From contig OZ024877.1 of NCBI GenBank assembly GCA_964017185.1, positions 8,534,006 through 8,598,005 on the forward strand: a stretch of 64,000 nucleotides of DNA. The letters are read 5' to 3'. The stretch comes from Rugalucina vietnamica. Lineage: Eukaryota; Mollusca; Bivalvia; Lucinida; Lucinidae. Of this stretch, positions 12,490-26,156 are shown one piece after another. Numbering within the stretch: the first letter of the stretch is position 1; each line of letters starts with the position of its first letter. Position numbers and translations under genes: made by a program. The notes below the pieces were generated by a model. The model was not told the DNA's origin. It saw only the letters and a program-made list of their open reading frames with translations, and did not search any database.

Positions 12490-15400
12490 TAAAAATTGAC
12501 AATTTTCAGCTGCAAGAACCGGTTGTGTCAGGTATGTGTATACATTGCACACACGCGTTGTCCTTCTGTCACGATTACTTGTTAGGTGAAACTGGTTCAT
12601 ATACTCTTCAAAGCAATACTATACCATCGGAATACATCATCAAAGTGGTTATCATCATGGTAAAATGTCTAGGTAATATATAAAGATATTGTGTGTATGC
12701 ATTGTTTCAGTTAATATGGTGCACTCATGTACACCCTGGTTTTACTTTAAAGAACAGGGATGTTCAGTGGTTAATATTGCATGGACAGGTTACCGTGATG
12801 TTATTTAAGGCCACAGTAGGGGTAGTGGAGAGATTATGTATGATTATGTTGTTTGGTGTGCTGCCTTTGTATGTACTTTGTCATGTCTTAACTTGTATTG
12901 GACAAGAGACAATAAACTATCTTATCTTATCTTATCTTATCTTATATATGTTAAAAAATTGCTACATTGCCAAAAAATAAGATGTCCCTCGATCGGGGGA
13001 ATGTCTCCCGTTTTGGAGACAAACTTGTCTCCGATTCTGGGGACATTCTCCCTATCGGGACAGTATGAAAAAATGTCATATTTTAGGCATTTTCAGACTG
13101 TCCTGCGCATTTTACTACGAAAAAGCGCATGTTAAAACAAGTTGGGAAGATACCAGTCCATCAAGACCTAAATTTAATCCGTTGCATCAAAGAAATTCAC
13201 CGTTGCGATTTGTACAGAGATATGGGACAGACCCTGGTATAGTCACTAGATTAAAGACCTGGAAGAATTGTTTATTTTCTTCGTGATTTTATTGTTAAGC
13301 ATGGTTATTTTTACGATAAATTTTCAATGAGAAGGCATGAGCTTTAATCTGAAACTTTTTATTTAGGTCATTTCCTGTCTCCCGATCGGGGGACAAAATT
13401 TTAACACATTATGTATAAATTGATCAAAATGCATTAGACTCTATGGCAGTGTCTCCCGATCGAGAGAATGTCTCCATTTTTGAGAATTATCCCCAGCTGA
13501 TAAAAGATAAAATGAAAATTTGTTACATGTATTTTTATTTAATTTTTTCCTTCATACTATCCCAGCATAATCATTTTTTATACCAAAACTGTGCTATTAT
13601 CTTGGTACAATGACTGACTTTTGATCTAGTTTCTCAACATTCTTTAATCATCTTCACACTGGTCATTTTTAAGGTATAATCCCGGGTAATAATAATAACA
13701 AAAAAAATCTTGCCCTAAGTATTTTATTTAGACAGATCCAAAAGTTTTGGGTCTTTATTTTTTTTTTTATTTTGTCCTTCGTATCAGGACTTTTCCAAAA
13801 AATTCTGTAATATCAGAAAATAAAAATGCTCTGGCTTTTCTGAGATTTAACTGGTTATTCAAACTTTTATACTGTTGGCATTATGGGAAAGCCATTTTGG
13901 CACAGTAGACATTATGGGAATAGACATTTTGGCACAGTAGACATTTCGGAATAGACATTTTGGCACAGTAGACATTATGGGTTAGCCATTTTGGCACAGA
14001 AGACATAATGGGAATAGACATTTTGGCACAGTAGACATTAGGCCATCCTTAAAAAATTCTTTGTTTGCTGTCACCCGACCCATGATTTTGAGGTTGGGTC
14101 GGTAGGTAGGCATTTTTTTTTTTTTTTTTTTTTAATTTTGAAAACTGGGTCGGTAGGTATCTTTTTTTTTTTTTTCTGGAATAAACCATAGATTGATAGT
14201 ATACATGATTATAGCTTTATATACAAATGAAACTTGCAAATATATGTCGAGGGCACCAGGTCAAGATGTGCACTTAAAGGCTATGTCAAGGACAATTACT
14301 ACGCAAGGTTTCTGACACATTCGCAACTACCTTTGATGCAGAGTAAAGCAAACTCTCACGTAACAATTGACAAAGTCAATGGACCGTGAAATATAGGTCA
14401 AGGGCATCGGGTCAATGTGCGTGCTTGAAAGGTATGTCAAGGACAATAACTATGCAAGGTTTTATTTTTCCAGCTATCAGTGATACAGAGAAAACCAAAC
14501 TTTGACGTAAAAAATGACAAAGTCAATGGACCGTGAAATATAGGTCAAGGGCATTGTGTCAATATGTGTACATGAAGAGTATGTCAAGGACAATAACTAT
14601 GCAAGGTTTCATAATCCCAGCTATCACTGATGCAGAGAAAAACTAAACCTCGACATAAATGTCAAACTTTGACATAAATGTTGACGACGAACAGACGGAC
14701 AAACGGACGGAAATTTGGATCCTATATCACGTCCTGCTATAAGCAGGTGCGATAAAAACATGCATCTGACAGGGACTGACGTAAAAATTAACAAAGTCTT
14801 CGGACCATGAAATATAGGTCAAGGGCATCGGGTCTTGTGCGTACTTATAGGGTGTGTCAAGGACATTTATTATGCAAGGTTTCACACTCTCTGACAGCTA
14901 TCACTGATGCAAAGAAAACCAAACTTGAACGTGAAAATCAACAAACTTCGACGAAAAAATTAGCAAAGTCATTGAACCGTGAAATATAGGTCTGACAAGG
15001 GCACCGGGTCAAGGCGCATGCTTGAAAGGTATGTCAAGGACAATTGCTATGCAAGGTTTCACATTCGCAGCTATCACCGATGCGGAGAAAACCAAACTTT
15101 GACGTAAATGTCAAACTTCGAGGTGAATTTTGACGGATGGACAGAAGCATCAATGAAGCATTGAAGAAAAAGGCCCAAAATAATACGATAATGTGTCAGA
15201 TTGTAGATTTAAGAAATAATTTTACTTAACGGTTATTATCGTAATTAATGCGGGATGTTGGAAGGCAGATTGTGATGTATTAACTCACGACAGCGCAGCC
15301 GGAGTGAATTAAATATCGCATCTGCCCTACACAACATCAAGTGTTAATCAAAGATAATTCACCATAAAGTAAAATTATTTCAATTCTAACACGACTATTA

Positions 15401-18400
15401 TATAAATTATAAATGAATAAATGCTTATATTTTACAGTGTTTTACCGTTACTGTATACTCATTCTCGGTGGCCATGAATGTAACTGTTTATGTGAGACTT
15501 CACAAAAACGCCACCTTATTTTGTTTACGGTGAATCCGTGATTGTTAATTTTCACACTGTGATGTTTCCATTAGGTTCAATGGGAAAAACAATAACGTCA
15601 TGGTAGAATGGTTTTAAATAATTTAATCAAATTAATTTATTCCTGTACCTGGAAAAATTTTCAACATTCAATCAAAAGAAAAAAAAAAAGAACACAGCAG
15701 AATGCTTGGCTGAACCTTGGTATTTTTTTACTGTGAACAGAGTCGATCAATTTCCGCAGGAGCAGTGGAATTGTGACTTGCTCAAGGCTTCAGCGAATGG
15801 CCCTGAGGATCGAACCCAGGACCTCTGGAACCGGAATCCCTCACTCTACCCCTGTGCCAGTCCGCTCATGGTCTGGGATAGATGACCAGATGTCACTTCA
15901 ATCGGACCAAGTTTTATTTTTTTAATAGTTGTGACGTACTAGGGTTTAATATAGAAGTTCAAACCTGTATATCTTGGCCCATCTGTAGCTTTCAGTAAAG
16001 GTTTTTTGCTTAGTTTGCTGGCCGATGTCATAATACAGAAAATGCATCGACAGCTGAACTGTTGTTGTTCTCATCGACAGGACCTGTACTAGACAGGGTG
16101 AAAGTAAAATATTTCAAACTAGGGTCAAAAGATTGAGCTGTGCCTATGCACTCCAGCAAGTCCGGGTGGAAAACTTCTCCCTGTGATTTAGAATCTATGT
16201 TAAACTTATAGTTATTTCCTCCGTTTTATGGGGAGGATCTTCTAGTTCTTGAGATAGGTCTCGGAGGACATCCTCCCAGGACCATGCGTGGTCAAAACTG
16301 TATAGTCTATTCTTTAAATTACAGCTGTTGTTTCGAAATATACTGCTACATAAAACGACAGTCCCATCGTCTCTTGGGCGTTTTTCCGCCATTTGTCGCC
16401 GAAATATTGTGACTGGTCTTCACATTTATACATGATTTTATCCGCGTTTGAAACCGCGTTTGATAACCAGTCTGTCGGTAGGACTAATTGCCGCAAGGCG
16501 AACCGAACCAAAAATATGAAACCGAACCGAACCGAATCATTTTATTACCAATTCGGCACCGGGGAAAAATCGGGAAAAAAAAAATTTCTCCAAGAATTTT
16601 CAATAAAATTTTTTGAGTCGGGCCAAAAACATCGGGTCGGTCGGGTGACAGCAAACAAAGAATTTTTTAAGGATGGCCTTATGGGAATAGACAGTTTGGC
16701 CCAGTAGACATTATGGGTTAGACATTTTTGGAATATACATTTTGGGAGTAGACATTCCAGCATCTAGCCCCATAAAATGGAGGCAATGTCCCAACATTAC
16801 AATAGCTGGTGACTGGGACATTAAGTAACAAATCAAACAGACAAACAAACAAAAACAACATATCCAGGAGCTGAGCGGTTTGGTGGAGATGTCCTATTAA
16901 ACTTCATTTATTTTTTTATCAGGTATTGGAAAGACACACAAAGATGCAGCGAGTGTTAGAGCCACCCATCCCATACCTGCAGCATGTGGAATATACTACT
17001 TTGAGGTCAAGGTCATCAGCAAAGGCAGAGATGGGTGAGTGTCTGTTATACTGTAGATGATGTTTCTCTTACACATACCACAGGGATTTTTTGGCAATTT
17101 TGGGAAGGGGCTGTAGGGCCTTTCTGATTGGGAAAATTAGAGACATAAACCCTGAATTTGGGAAGTTTTCAGAATAGACGAAGTTGATCATTTGTTTTCC
17201 AAGTTGACATATTTAATCAAGCTTATGCATTTAGAATCATTTGATAATAGCACAAAATCAAATTTCAACAGCATTTCAAACAGCAGAACTTGAGTTTCTC
17301 AACGAATTGAACTATAGTAAATTATTTTCAGCTGTGATTGGGTTTTTATTTTCTCCAAATTGGGAAAAAAGTCACCTAAAGCTCATTGGGAATGGGGTCT
17401 TATTTCAGACCCTGCTTGAAAAAGATACCTGTACCATATTGTAGGAAATACCCACACAACCTGTGCTGTTGACTTAAGCTATTTAAACTGAAATGATATG
17501 AGCCACCTTGTGGGAAAACCAACAATGTGGTTTCCGAACAGGTCCGACACAAACAGACCTGTACAGTCACAGAAAAGAGCTAGAAGCTTGAAATTTCAGA
17601 TTTAAGTAGAAGACGGGTAGCGAAAACAAAGACGCAGATCAGCTTCGCGGTTACCGCGAAGCTGATCTGCGCCTTTGTTTTCGCATATGCAGATAGTTGT
17701 TTTTCCCACGAGGCAGCTCATATAACTGTATAATGTACCATACTACATGTACCTGCAAAAAATCTGCTGTTTAATTGGTTTCTATCATTTGACAGGCAAT
17801 GTCATTAATATTATTGTCCATTTGGCTCATCTGAAAACAGACTGTCATTGGGGCATTGACACTATCTTATTGCAAGTCCAGCAAGTTTGTACTGTGGTAC
17901 CGGTTAGGGCTGCAGCGATATATCGAACACTCGAGTATTTGCGGTACGACGGCCGACGAACCAGCGTATCGTATCGCCACCTGCTTTTACACAAGGTTCG
18001 CGAACCTCCTTAGAAAAGATTTCATGAAGAAAACTCTCCTTTTTTTTTAAGAAAACTGACATGTTTTGAGCAGAATTGCGTCTATAATTGTCCTATTATT
18101 TACGCAATGTTTCTAGGAAGCCATTCTAATAATAAATATATGTCGGAAAATCCAACTGTATGCATTCCTACTCGGCTGAACGGTGCACTGTAAAATCACG
18201 AGGAGCTGGAAACCAGACAAGCTAACGCGACCTTGGGATTAGCACTCCAAAGAAGCATGCTTTATTGGCTGATTTATTTTTTTTTCCGATATAGCGAGTG
18301 CTATACTGTACGGAATACACACCGAAAATAATGAAAATCCGACCAAATCGGTCCCGAAAACCTTGGACGCCAATTGTTTTTATGCGCAATTGTGTGCGCA

Positions 18401-21400
18401 CAGCTCATTAATATTCATAAGTAGGCACTGGACAAAAAGTGCGGGAAATTTGGTGTGCATATTTGTGTACTGACATATTACACGCCTCAATAAACAATGT
18501 CAAAGGTGAAACTTAGCTGCATAATGCAGCCGTTTCAGCTGGCGATAATCATGTGAACTGATGCGTATAAGGATTATTTTTTGTAAGTGCTAATTTACAG
18601 GTAATTACAAAAGTTCACCGTATTGCAAACCGTATTGCGTATTGCTGTACCTGTATCGCGAACTGTATTGTATCGCCTCCTAGGTGGCAATACGCAGCCC
18701 TAGTACCGGTACATTTGCTTGAGTACCAGTGCCCTTTTATGTGTGCCACATATGTGCTCTATTTATAATGCTGACAGACCTGTGTTTGTTGTTGTTACCT
18801 TGTTGTCAGGTGTTTTGGCTTCAGGGGTTTCTAGGTCATGTAATGTCACTCACACTATTTGCTGTAGATTTGTCAAGTGCACTCAAATTTGATATTTAAG
18901 TTGCCCTTAGAAAGTAAACCTTTTATACAGGTAACCTTGTATACAATATAAATTAACACAGCTTAACTTTCTACATTTATGAATAAGTTAATTTGAAAAG
19001 TAATATATCCTGTTCCATTTCTTTTTGTTGTGTAATTTTTGTTTTTTTAATAGTGTATGCTATTGATTCCCCTTTAAATGTAGGTCTTTTTGTTGAGTCC
19101 TGCTGTGGAAATGCTTTTTCTTTTGGGCTTTGAAAGAAGCTGAGGCACCCTAAACAGGCTTTTCTGACATCATATGAGCCGCATTGTGGGAAAACTAGAT
19201 TTTGCCTATGGGAAAACAAAGGCACAGATCAGCTGATCAGCACTTTTGTTATACCCCCCGCAAAACGAAGTTTTAGGGGGGTATACTGTTTTCAGTCTGT
19301 CCGTAATTCCGTGATTCCGTCATTCCGTGATTCCGTCATTCCGTGATTCCGTCATTCCGTCAACATTTTGACATCTTTGCTGAATAACTTAAGTAGTTTT
19401 TGCCCGATGTTCTTTAAATTTTCAACACACCTGCACCATAAGACAACACATGTGTGGTATGAATTTAGGGGCCAAAGGGTCAGTTTTGCAAGAGTTATGG
19501 GACTTTTTAAACCTATACATAGAATGTTTGCCATAGTGCTAATAGTGCATACTTTGTGAAATCAACTCCTCCTACAGCTTTCAATATTCTCTTTTGATAC
19601 TTTGCAGATATGTGCCAGAGATATTGAAGATATGCATGAAGAAGTATTATGCTGAAAAAATGAATTTTGACAAATTTAGAGCATTTTGAACTTAGCCAAT
19701 TTTTGATAATTGCCATATTCAATAATGGTTGGTAGTGCATAGTTTGTGAAATCAACTCCTCCTAGGGCTTTCAGTATTTCTTTTCAATACTTTGCAGACA
19801 TGTTCCACACATATTGAAGATGTGCATGAAGAATTATAATGCTGAAAAAATAATTTTTGACAAATTTACAGCATTTTTCAACATAGCCATTTTTTGACCA
19901 TTGCTTATATACAATAATGATTGGTAGTTCATAGTTTGTGAAATCAACTTCTCCTAGGGCTTTCAGTATTTCTTTTCAATACTTTGCAGACATGTTCCAC
20001 ACATATTGAAGATGTGCATGAAGAATTATAATGCTGAAAAAATAATTTTTGACAAATTTACAGCATTTTTTAACATAGCCATTTTTTGACCATTGCTTAA
20101 ACAATAATGGTTGGTAGTGCATATTTTGTGAAATCAACTCCTCCTAGGGCTTTCAGTATTTCTTTTCAATACTTTGCAGACATGTTCCACACATATTGAA
20201 GATGTGCATGAAGAATTATAATGCTGAAAAAATAATTTTTGACAAATTTACAGCATTTTTCAACATAGCCATTTTTTGACCATTGCTTATATACAAAAAT
20301 GGTTGGTAGTGCACATTTTGTGAAATCAACTCCTCTAAGGGCTTTCAGTATTTCTTTTTGATACTTTGCAGACATCTTCCTCACATATTGAAGATGTGCA
20401 TGAAGAATTATAATACTGAAAAATTAATTTTTGACAAATTTACAGCATTTTTTAACATAGCCATTTTTTGACCATTGCTTATATACAATGATGGTTTGTG
20501 AAATCAACCCCTCCTAGGGCTTTCAGTATTTCTTTTCAATACTTTGCAGACATGTTCCACACATATTGAAGATGTGCATGAATAATTATAATACTGAAAA
20601 AAGTGATATTTGACAAATTTACATCATTTTTCAACATAGCCATTTCTTGACCATTGCTTATATACAATAATGGTTGGTAGTGCATACTTTGTGAAATCAA
20701 CTCCTCCTAGGGCTTTCAATGTTTCTTTTAGATTCTTTGTAGATTTGTTCCAGATATATTTTAGATGTGCATGAATAATCTTCATGCTGAAAATTTAATT
20801 TTTGACAAACTTACAGCTTTTATTTAACTTAGCCAATTTTTACCATTTCTCATGATAAACAATGGTCATAGTGCATACAGTGAAATCAACCTCAAGCTTT
20901 CAATATATTCTTTTAATATCTTATAGATGTGACTGGCATACTGGGGATGTACATGAAGGATTATAATGCTGAAAAGATATCTTTGACAAATTTTCTGCAT
21001 GTTATTGGCCAGCTTCAGATAATTTTGCGGGGGGTATACTGAAAGCCTTGCTTGCAGCCAATTTCTAGTTTTCACTACATGGATAGTACACTTTGTCACC
21101 TTTCTCTTCTTCTTAACTCCAAAATTTCAAGCTTCTAGCTTGCTTCTGCGACTGTACAGGTCGGTTTGTGTCAGACCTGATTGGAATCACCGAAGACGTT
21201 TTTCTGGCATTGCGGCTTATATGTGTCTGACATGAGTCAGAGTTAAGATTATTTGACAATAATTCGTCATTCAGATCTGGTAAGCTATAACACTTCCAAT
21301 ATTTATTACATGAGGTTTCCACATGAATGCATTGTTCCAAGGAACAAAGTTGCTTTTGACAAGACTATAAACATTGAAAGGAGTATACTCTAGTTTCTTT

Positions 21401-24400
21401 GGCCGTGCTGGATGACCTTTGCTAACAGTTATACATAAATATATTCTTGGTCAGACTGCTTCAAGTAGACATTTTAAGTAATGACATTCTGATCAGGTCA
21501 ATAAGATGCAAGGCTTTTTCTGACCTTTTTGGGAAAGGTTTGGTACCAATTGAAATTGGGAAAAAAATAGCACAATTTGAATGAAAAATAGTAAAATTCT
21601 TGGCCAGATTGAGAAAGTTTACCTTTTAAATTTGCATTTTACTGCTAATTGGGAATGTTTCAGGTTAATTGGGAATTTTTTCAGCCAACTGGGAAAAGAT
21701 TTGTTACCGGAAACAACCCAGTTTTGTATAGAGAAAAAGCCCCGAGATGTGTCAGCACATGTCAAGTGACACTTGAAAAATGTCTAAATTTTCATATAAA
21801 AATGCCCACTAAAACATGGTCGGTGAACTTGTTCTATTTATATAATGACCAACTTGTAGCTGATAGGCATTTTGCACAACATTGTTTATTATTGTTACAT
21901 CACTGATAAACTCGCATATAAAGGTTACTGCCAGTTACATAACTGTAATTTTGTTGCCATAAAAGAAAAAACAAACAAACAAACAAAAAAAAACAACAGA
22001 CTATTGTATGCGTTTTGAAACAAAACACTAACAAAGAGACTACGCGTTTTGAAAAAAAAAAAACAGACTATGCGTTTTGAAAAAAAACAACAAAAAAAAA
22101 CAGACTATGCGTTTTGTAGCTATAGTCGACTTTACTGTTATTCAAAGCTCATTTAACATGTTTAAATCTTGCTCATGAAATTTTATCCTTCGTAATAATA
22201 TAGACTATAAACTGAAAAATAAACATGTCTAGAGTTTCAAGTGTATGTTTATTAACTTTCTGATGGGTAATGTCTGATTAGAGTAAGAGGACAGTGACCA
22301 TTGGAGCCTGCTTTTGCACGACTCGAGAAAACTGGTCATTTGGAATTCTGACTAGGTCCAACATAAACAGGCCTGTGCAGCTACAGAAGATGGCTGAAAG
22401 CTTGAAATTTCGGATTTAGAAAGTAGAGGAATGGTACTATCCGTGTAGTGAAAACAAAGGCATGATCAGCTGTGCAGCTGATCTGCGCCTTTGTTTTTGC
22501 ATAGGCAAAAATCTGGTTTGTCATGACGTGGCTCATATTAGCTTAAACAAAGATAGATTTTCCATTGAAATAGTAAAATCTGTCTTCACCCTTAATGCAC
22601 CAGTAATTTGTAACCCCCCCCCCCCCCACACCTCCTCAAGGTAGTACTCTCTTGAAATACAAGACCAAAATAGAGCAAGCTGCCAATACTTTATGGCAAA
22701 GCCAGCAAAGTTTAGATTAGGAACAAATCGGATCCACTCTGTATACCTGGTCAGGCAATGTTCAGCACTGTCCTCTATGATACAGTGTAGCAGAGACAAC
22801 TTAATAGTCTTTACCTTGATAGTGAATATTGTGTAGACCTAGATCAACACTGCAGTTAACAGGTGTGGGCCTGTTTCAGTATCTACGGGTACCATGTATC
22901 ATACTGCAAACATTCTTGCAATCATCATAATCAACAGAATTTGATATTACATTAAGGAACTTAGAGGAGGTGAAAATTATAATTGATAGAATTTGCTATT
23001 ACAGTAGGGGTCTTAGATGAGATCTAAAGGTTTGCATTGTCTCCCTCAAATTCTTTCATATGTAGGGAGAAACTTTGCAGAAAAATAAGGTGAAAATAAA
23101 AAAAAATAATAATGAAAAAACACACCCTTAGCATCAACTGAATTTGCTTGAATAGAAACTACATCATTAAGTCACGCCGGGTAAACGGTCAATTTGTACA
23201 CCGAAGGCATACAATTATGAAATAATTTGACCAGTTCCGGAGTACAAGTTGACCGGTATAAATAGGACGGAAAGATCAGGACTATCGCAATCAAAGTAAG
23301 ATAATTTCTTCTATTTTAGTGTTATACAAAATCCGAAAATGTCATATGATGGGCTATAAATTTGCGGCTTCTAAGACACCGAGACTTCATAAAAAAGTCA
23401 TAAGATTATGTAATTATCATTTTTTGGCGTATACAATATTTTAATTTTAAAATCTAGACCGAGCTAAAATTGTCTGAGGAAAGCTTTTTTAACAGTCCCC
23501 AAAAGATCTTAGCAACGAAATACCAAGATTTATGAATACTCTTTCAATTCAAGGCATTACATTTGAAAGGGTTGCCTTCAGTTTTGAAAATGGGTCCAAA
23601 TTTTTGCGAGCGTACCAATTGACTAGTGGTGTACAATTTAACTTATGACATTTGCAATGCTATTTGGCCTAGTTTAAATTCGGGTCATCAGTATTTTTGC
23701 TACGTTGTATTTCGTGTATGTTTATGATAAGCTACTATTCTTACATACTATCAGTTTCATACGTCTAGATATCATAAGATTTTCTTGCTTTTTCCTGTTG
23801 CAAACTCATGGAAGCGACTGAATGGTGGTCAGTACAACCAGGTATCTAATATTAAGTGGTTGTCAGTATATTTATAATGTAGTTTAGATGTGTATGCACG
23901 ATAAATATGGGTATCAAGCGCGAGAAATTAGAATTCTTTAACTTTACGCTTAGATTTTTATAGGTGTGCTATTTGACAGTGGAGCGTCCAATTTGACTCT
24001 TATAAATCCAGCCACAATAACTGACGTGTCTCACTCTTCGACATTCTTTCTCATTTACACTGCCTTAAAGTGGGGTTTTGATTTTATTGACCACCTTTGA
24101 CTACTCCTAACTGACTGCGTTACACTATAGTAACGAGAACAAACTACTTCGAGAACAAACAGCATTTAGTATGTAGTACTTCGAAATTAACAATTTTTAT
24201 TTAAGTGTTTTCACTATTAGATATTCTTTATTCAGTTCGTACCTTTCAAGATTATTTCTGCTATATAGAGATGAAACAATCGGTATAGGTTTGGCGAAAC
24301 CTAAAGACACACCCACAAGCAGAACTTGGTTTTGCCACGTTTGAACGAGCGACGACAATGGTTAGATGATCGATGATCAAGACCGCTGTCGTCAGCCACC

Positions 24401-26124
24401 AAGGAAATTCGCCTGTCAACGTGTCAATATCTTATTCGGGTAAACAGAACATTGAAAAGATCAAAATAATTAAAAGGTACAAGTAGGCAAAGATCAGGAA
24501 AAGGCGCAATCAGAAAGAGATTCCCACTCCAAAAACCAAGGTGGGAAAAAACTAAAAGAACAATCAGGTACTCATACCATGAAAACATATCGTAAGCCGA
24601 ATGAGCAGCTAATTTCCCAATAGGAGGCCACTCAGTTACCCAAACTTAACTAAAATATGAAACACACATAAGGTGCAAACAGCACAAAAACTTTTAAACA
24701 CCAATACATATAACAATAAGAACCACCACAGAAGTATCGCCTTGGAACGATCAGCAATATAAAATTACTGGCGGGCTTAAACCGGTTTTACATGGCCATA
24801 ACCTCACCCTAAGCTTCTGCAGTGGTTCACAACATTTAGTAAGTTGTTCGGTCCTCGTGGTGAATCTCTAACTAGTCAATGAATCAAAAGGGTCAAACAA
24901 ATAAAGCATGTAATTGCCTTATTTGTTTAAAACCAAACGGCACACATAGACAACTTGAAGTTGTTTAAATGATATACTATTTATGTCATCAAACTTCTTT
25001 AGTTTGGTTTTTATTTCCAGATGACGTTTAAGGGGAAACGACATAAACGGATGTTTTTGACAACCAGTGTTAGATTAAAAATATCCCATCAAAGAATCTG
25101 ATTTATTATTCCTGCATAAATTCGAATGGCATCGGGACTTAACAAACAAATTGTTAAAAATAAAGGAGTAAAGTGTTTAAGAGCCGTTTCCCCCTCAGAT
25201 TGTGGTAAAATGATTTTTTGAATTTTGAATAGAATAAAATATATTCCCAGATGCATCTATCTACATAATATCTTCTTTTAAAATCAAGTACAAGTGAAAG
25301 TGTTATATTTTCGACCAGTAGACGTTGTAGTAGCACAAAGAAGAACCATAGAAATAGCATTCTTTGCATTTGTGGGGGTCTATTTTTATCATAAAACCCT
25401 ATTTTCACATACCGGCCGACACGACAGCCAATTATTTCATACTGTGAGCAAATGATCAAGGATAATCCAGTCATTGCATGCAAAGCGAAAAAAAAAAACA
25501 TTCCAATATAGTAAAAGCAAAGACCGAAATTTGTAAACTATTTTTATTTATGTTATTTCTCTGTTTTCCTGTGGATTGCCATTGAACTCATTGTACTGGA
25601 AATTTGAAAGAAGCCGCAGGCTAACCTACACTCTGGTTACTCAGTATCTCGTTCACTCACAGTTTGCAGAGTTCTGACGTCTAATTAAAAATATCTCAAA
25701 GTGCCGAGAGTTACTCATCAAATGAGCAAAAATGCGGTTTGGGTATTTTGACCAGATCAGGTTGTACACTCACAGAAGATGGCTATATACTGAGTACTTC
25801 TAATATAGAAAGAAAACTAATTGGGCTACATGTCTGACACTATAGAAAGTGAAGTAATTGGACTTCCTTGTATCGAAAAAAGATATGCTGATCAGCTACG
25901 TTGAAAAAGGTTTTCTAACGATACGGCTCATATTCCTTATCGCAATTGTATTATTGGGCTCTTGCCCCCACCAATAGTGTGGTACCAGCTGCACTTGCCA
26001 ATCCGAACCTGGGAGGTACATATCAGCTATAATATTTTTCCATATGTCAAATTTTACACCAAGCTGTCAAATGGTACACAAATAAGTAAAAGATAAATTC
26101 CTGCAATGTAAGCATCTTTTCCTC

Positions 26125-26156
<32 letters not shown>

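Larger units (their letters stand above)
8805..12945 (+). mobile_element. CR1/jockey-group LINE, 5'-truncated, long ORF2 interrupted by two MITEs
   Basis: The reading order is APE endonuclease C-half, RT, then a zinc knuckle. It is followed by a 0.57 kb 3'UTR with a T run and a TTATC-repeat tail (ACTATCTTATCTTATC), which is typical of CR1/L2-like 3' ends. Taking the two insertions as separate elements, no stop or frameshift was found from about 8806 to 12368, so this is a young copy. The 5' part (ORF1 and endonuclease N-half) is absent. Clade assignment within the jockey/CR1 group is not secure. Confidence 0.88.
8737..13500. mobile_element. TIR element U carrying a LINE insertion
   Basis: The left end is CAGCTATGGATAATTCTCAA followed by ACGGAGACAAT. 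The right end is its inverse (TTGAGAATTATCCCCAGCTG) at about 13479-13500. Flanks read ATAAA on both sides, a possible 5-bp target duplication. Between the ends are several GTCTCC..GGAGAC inverted motifs (GTCTCCCGATCGGGGGAC). The LINE at about 8805-12945 splits it. Without the LINE the element is about 0.6 kb and non-coding. Confidence 0.6.
14041..16678. mobile_element. PIF/Harbinger-like DNA transposon with 40-bp TIRs and TTA duplication
   Basis: The left end GGCCATCCTTAAAAAATTCT continues TTTGTTTGCTGTCACCCGACC. The right end is its exact inverse over 40 bp. TTA flanks both sides (14038-14040, 16679-16681), and the flanking minisatellite rejoins perfectly. GG-starting TIRs plus a 3-bp TWA duplication is the Harbinger signature. 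The interior carries truncated family-A Helitron-like repeats, a SINE and a coding-like stretch on the minus strand reading inward from the right TIR. No DDE transposase frame was found, so it is non-autonomous. Confidence 0.82.

Noticed and set aside
16195-16511. Two more minus-strand frames overlapping [10 protein letters not shown]
   Set aside because: The frame at 16314-16511 uses another phase of the same DNA and runs into the region upstream of the better start; treated as a shadow.
25154-25501. 115-codon minus-strand frame inside element V
   Set aside because: Phe/Leu-rich composition with no motif; not a recognisable RAG-like or other transposase core.
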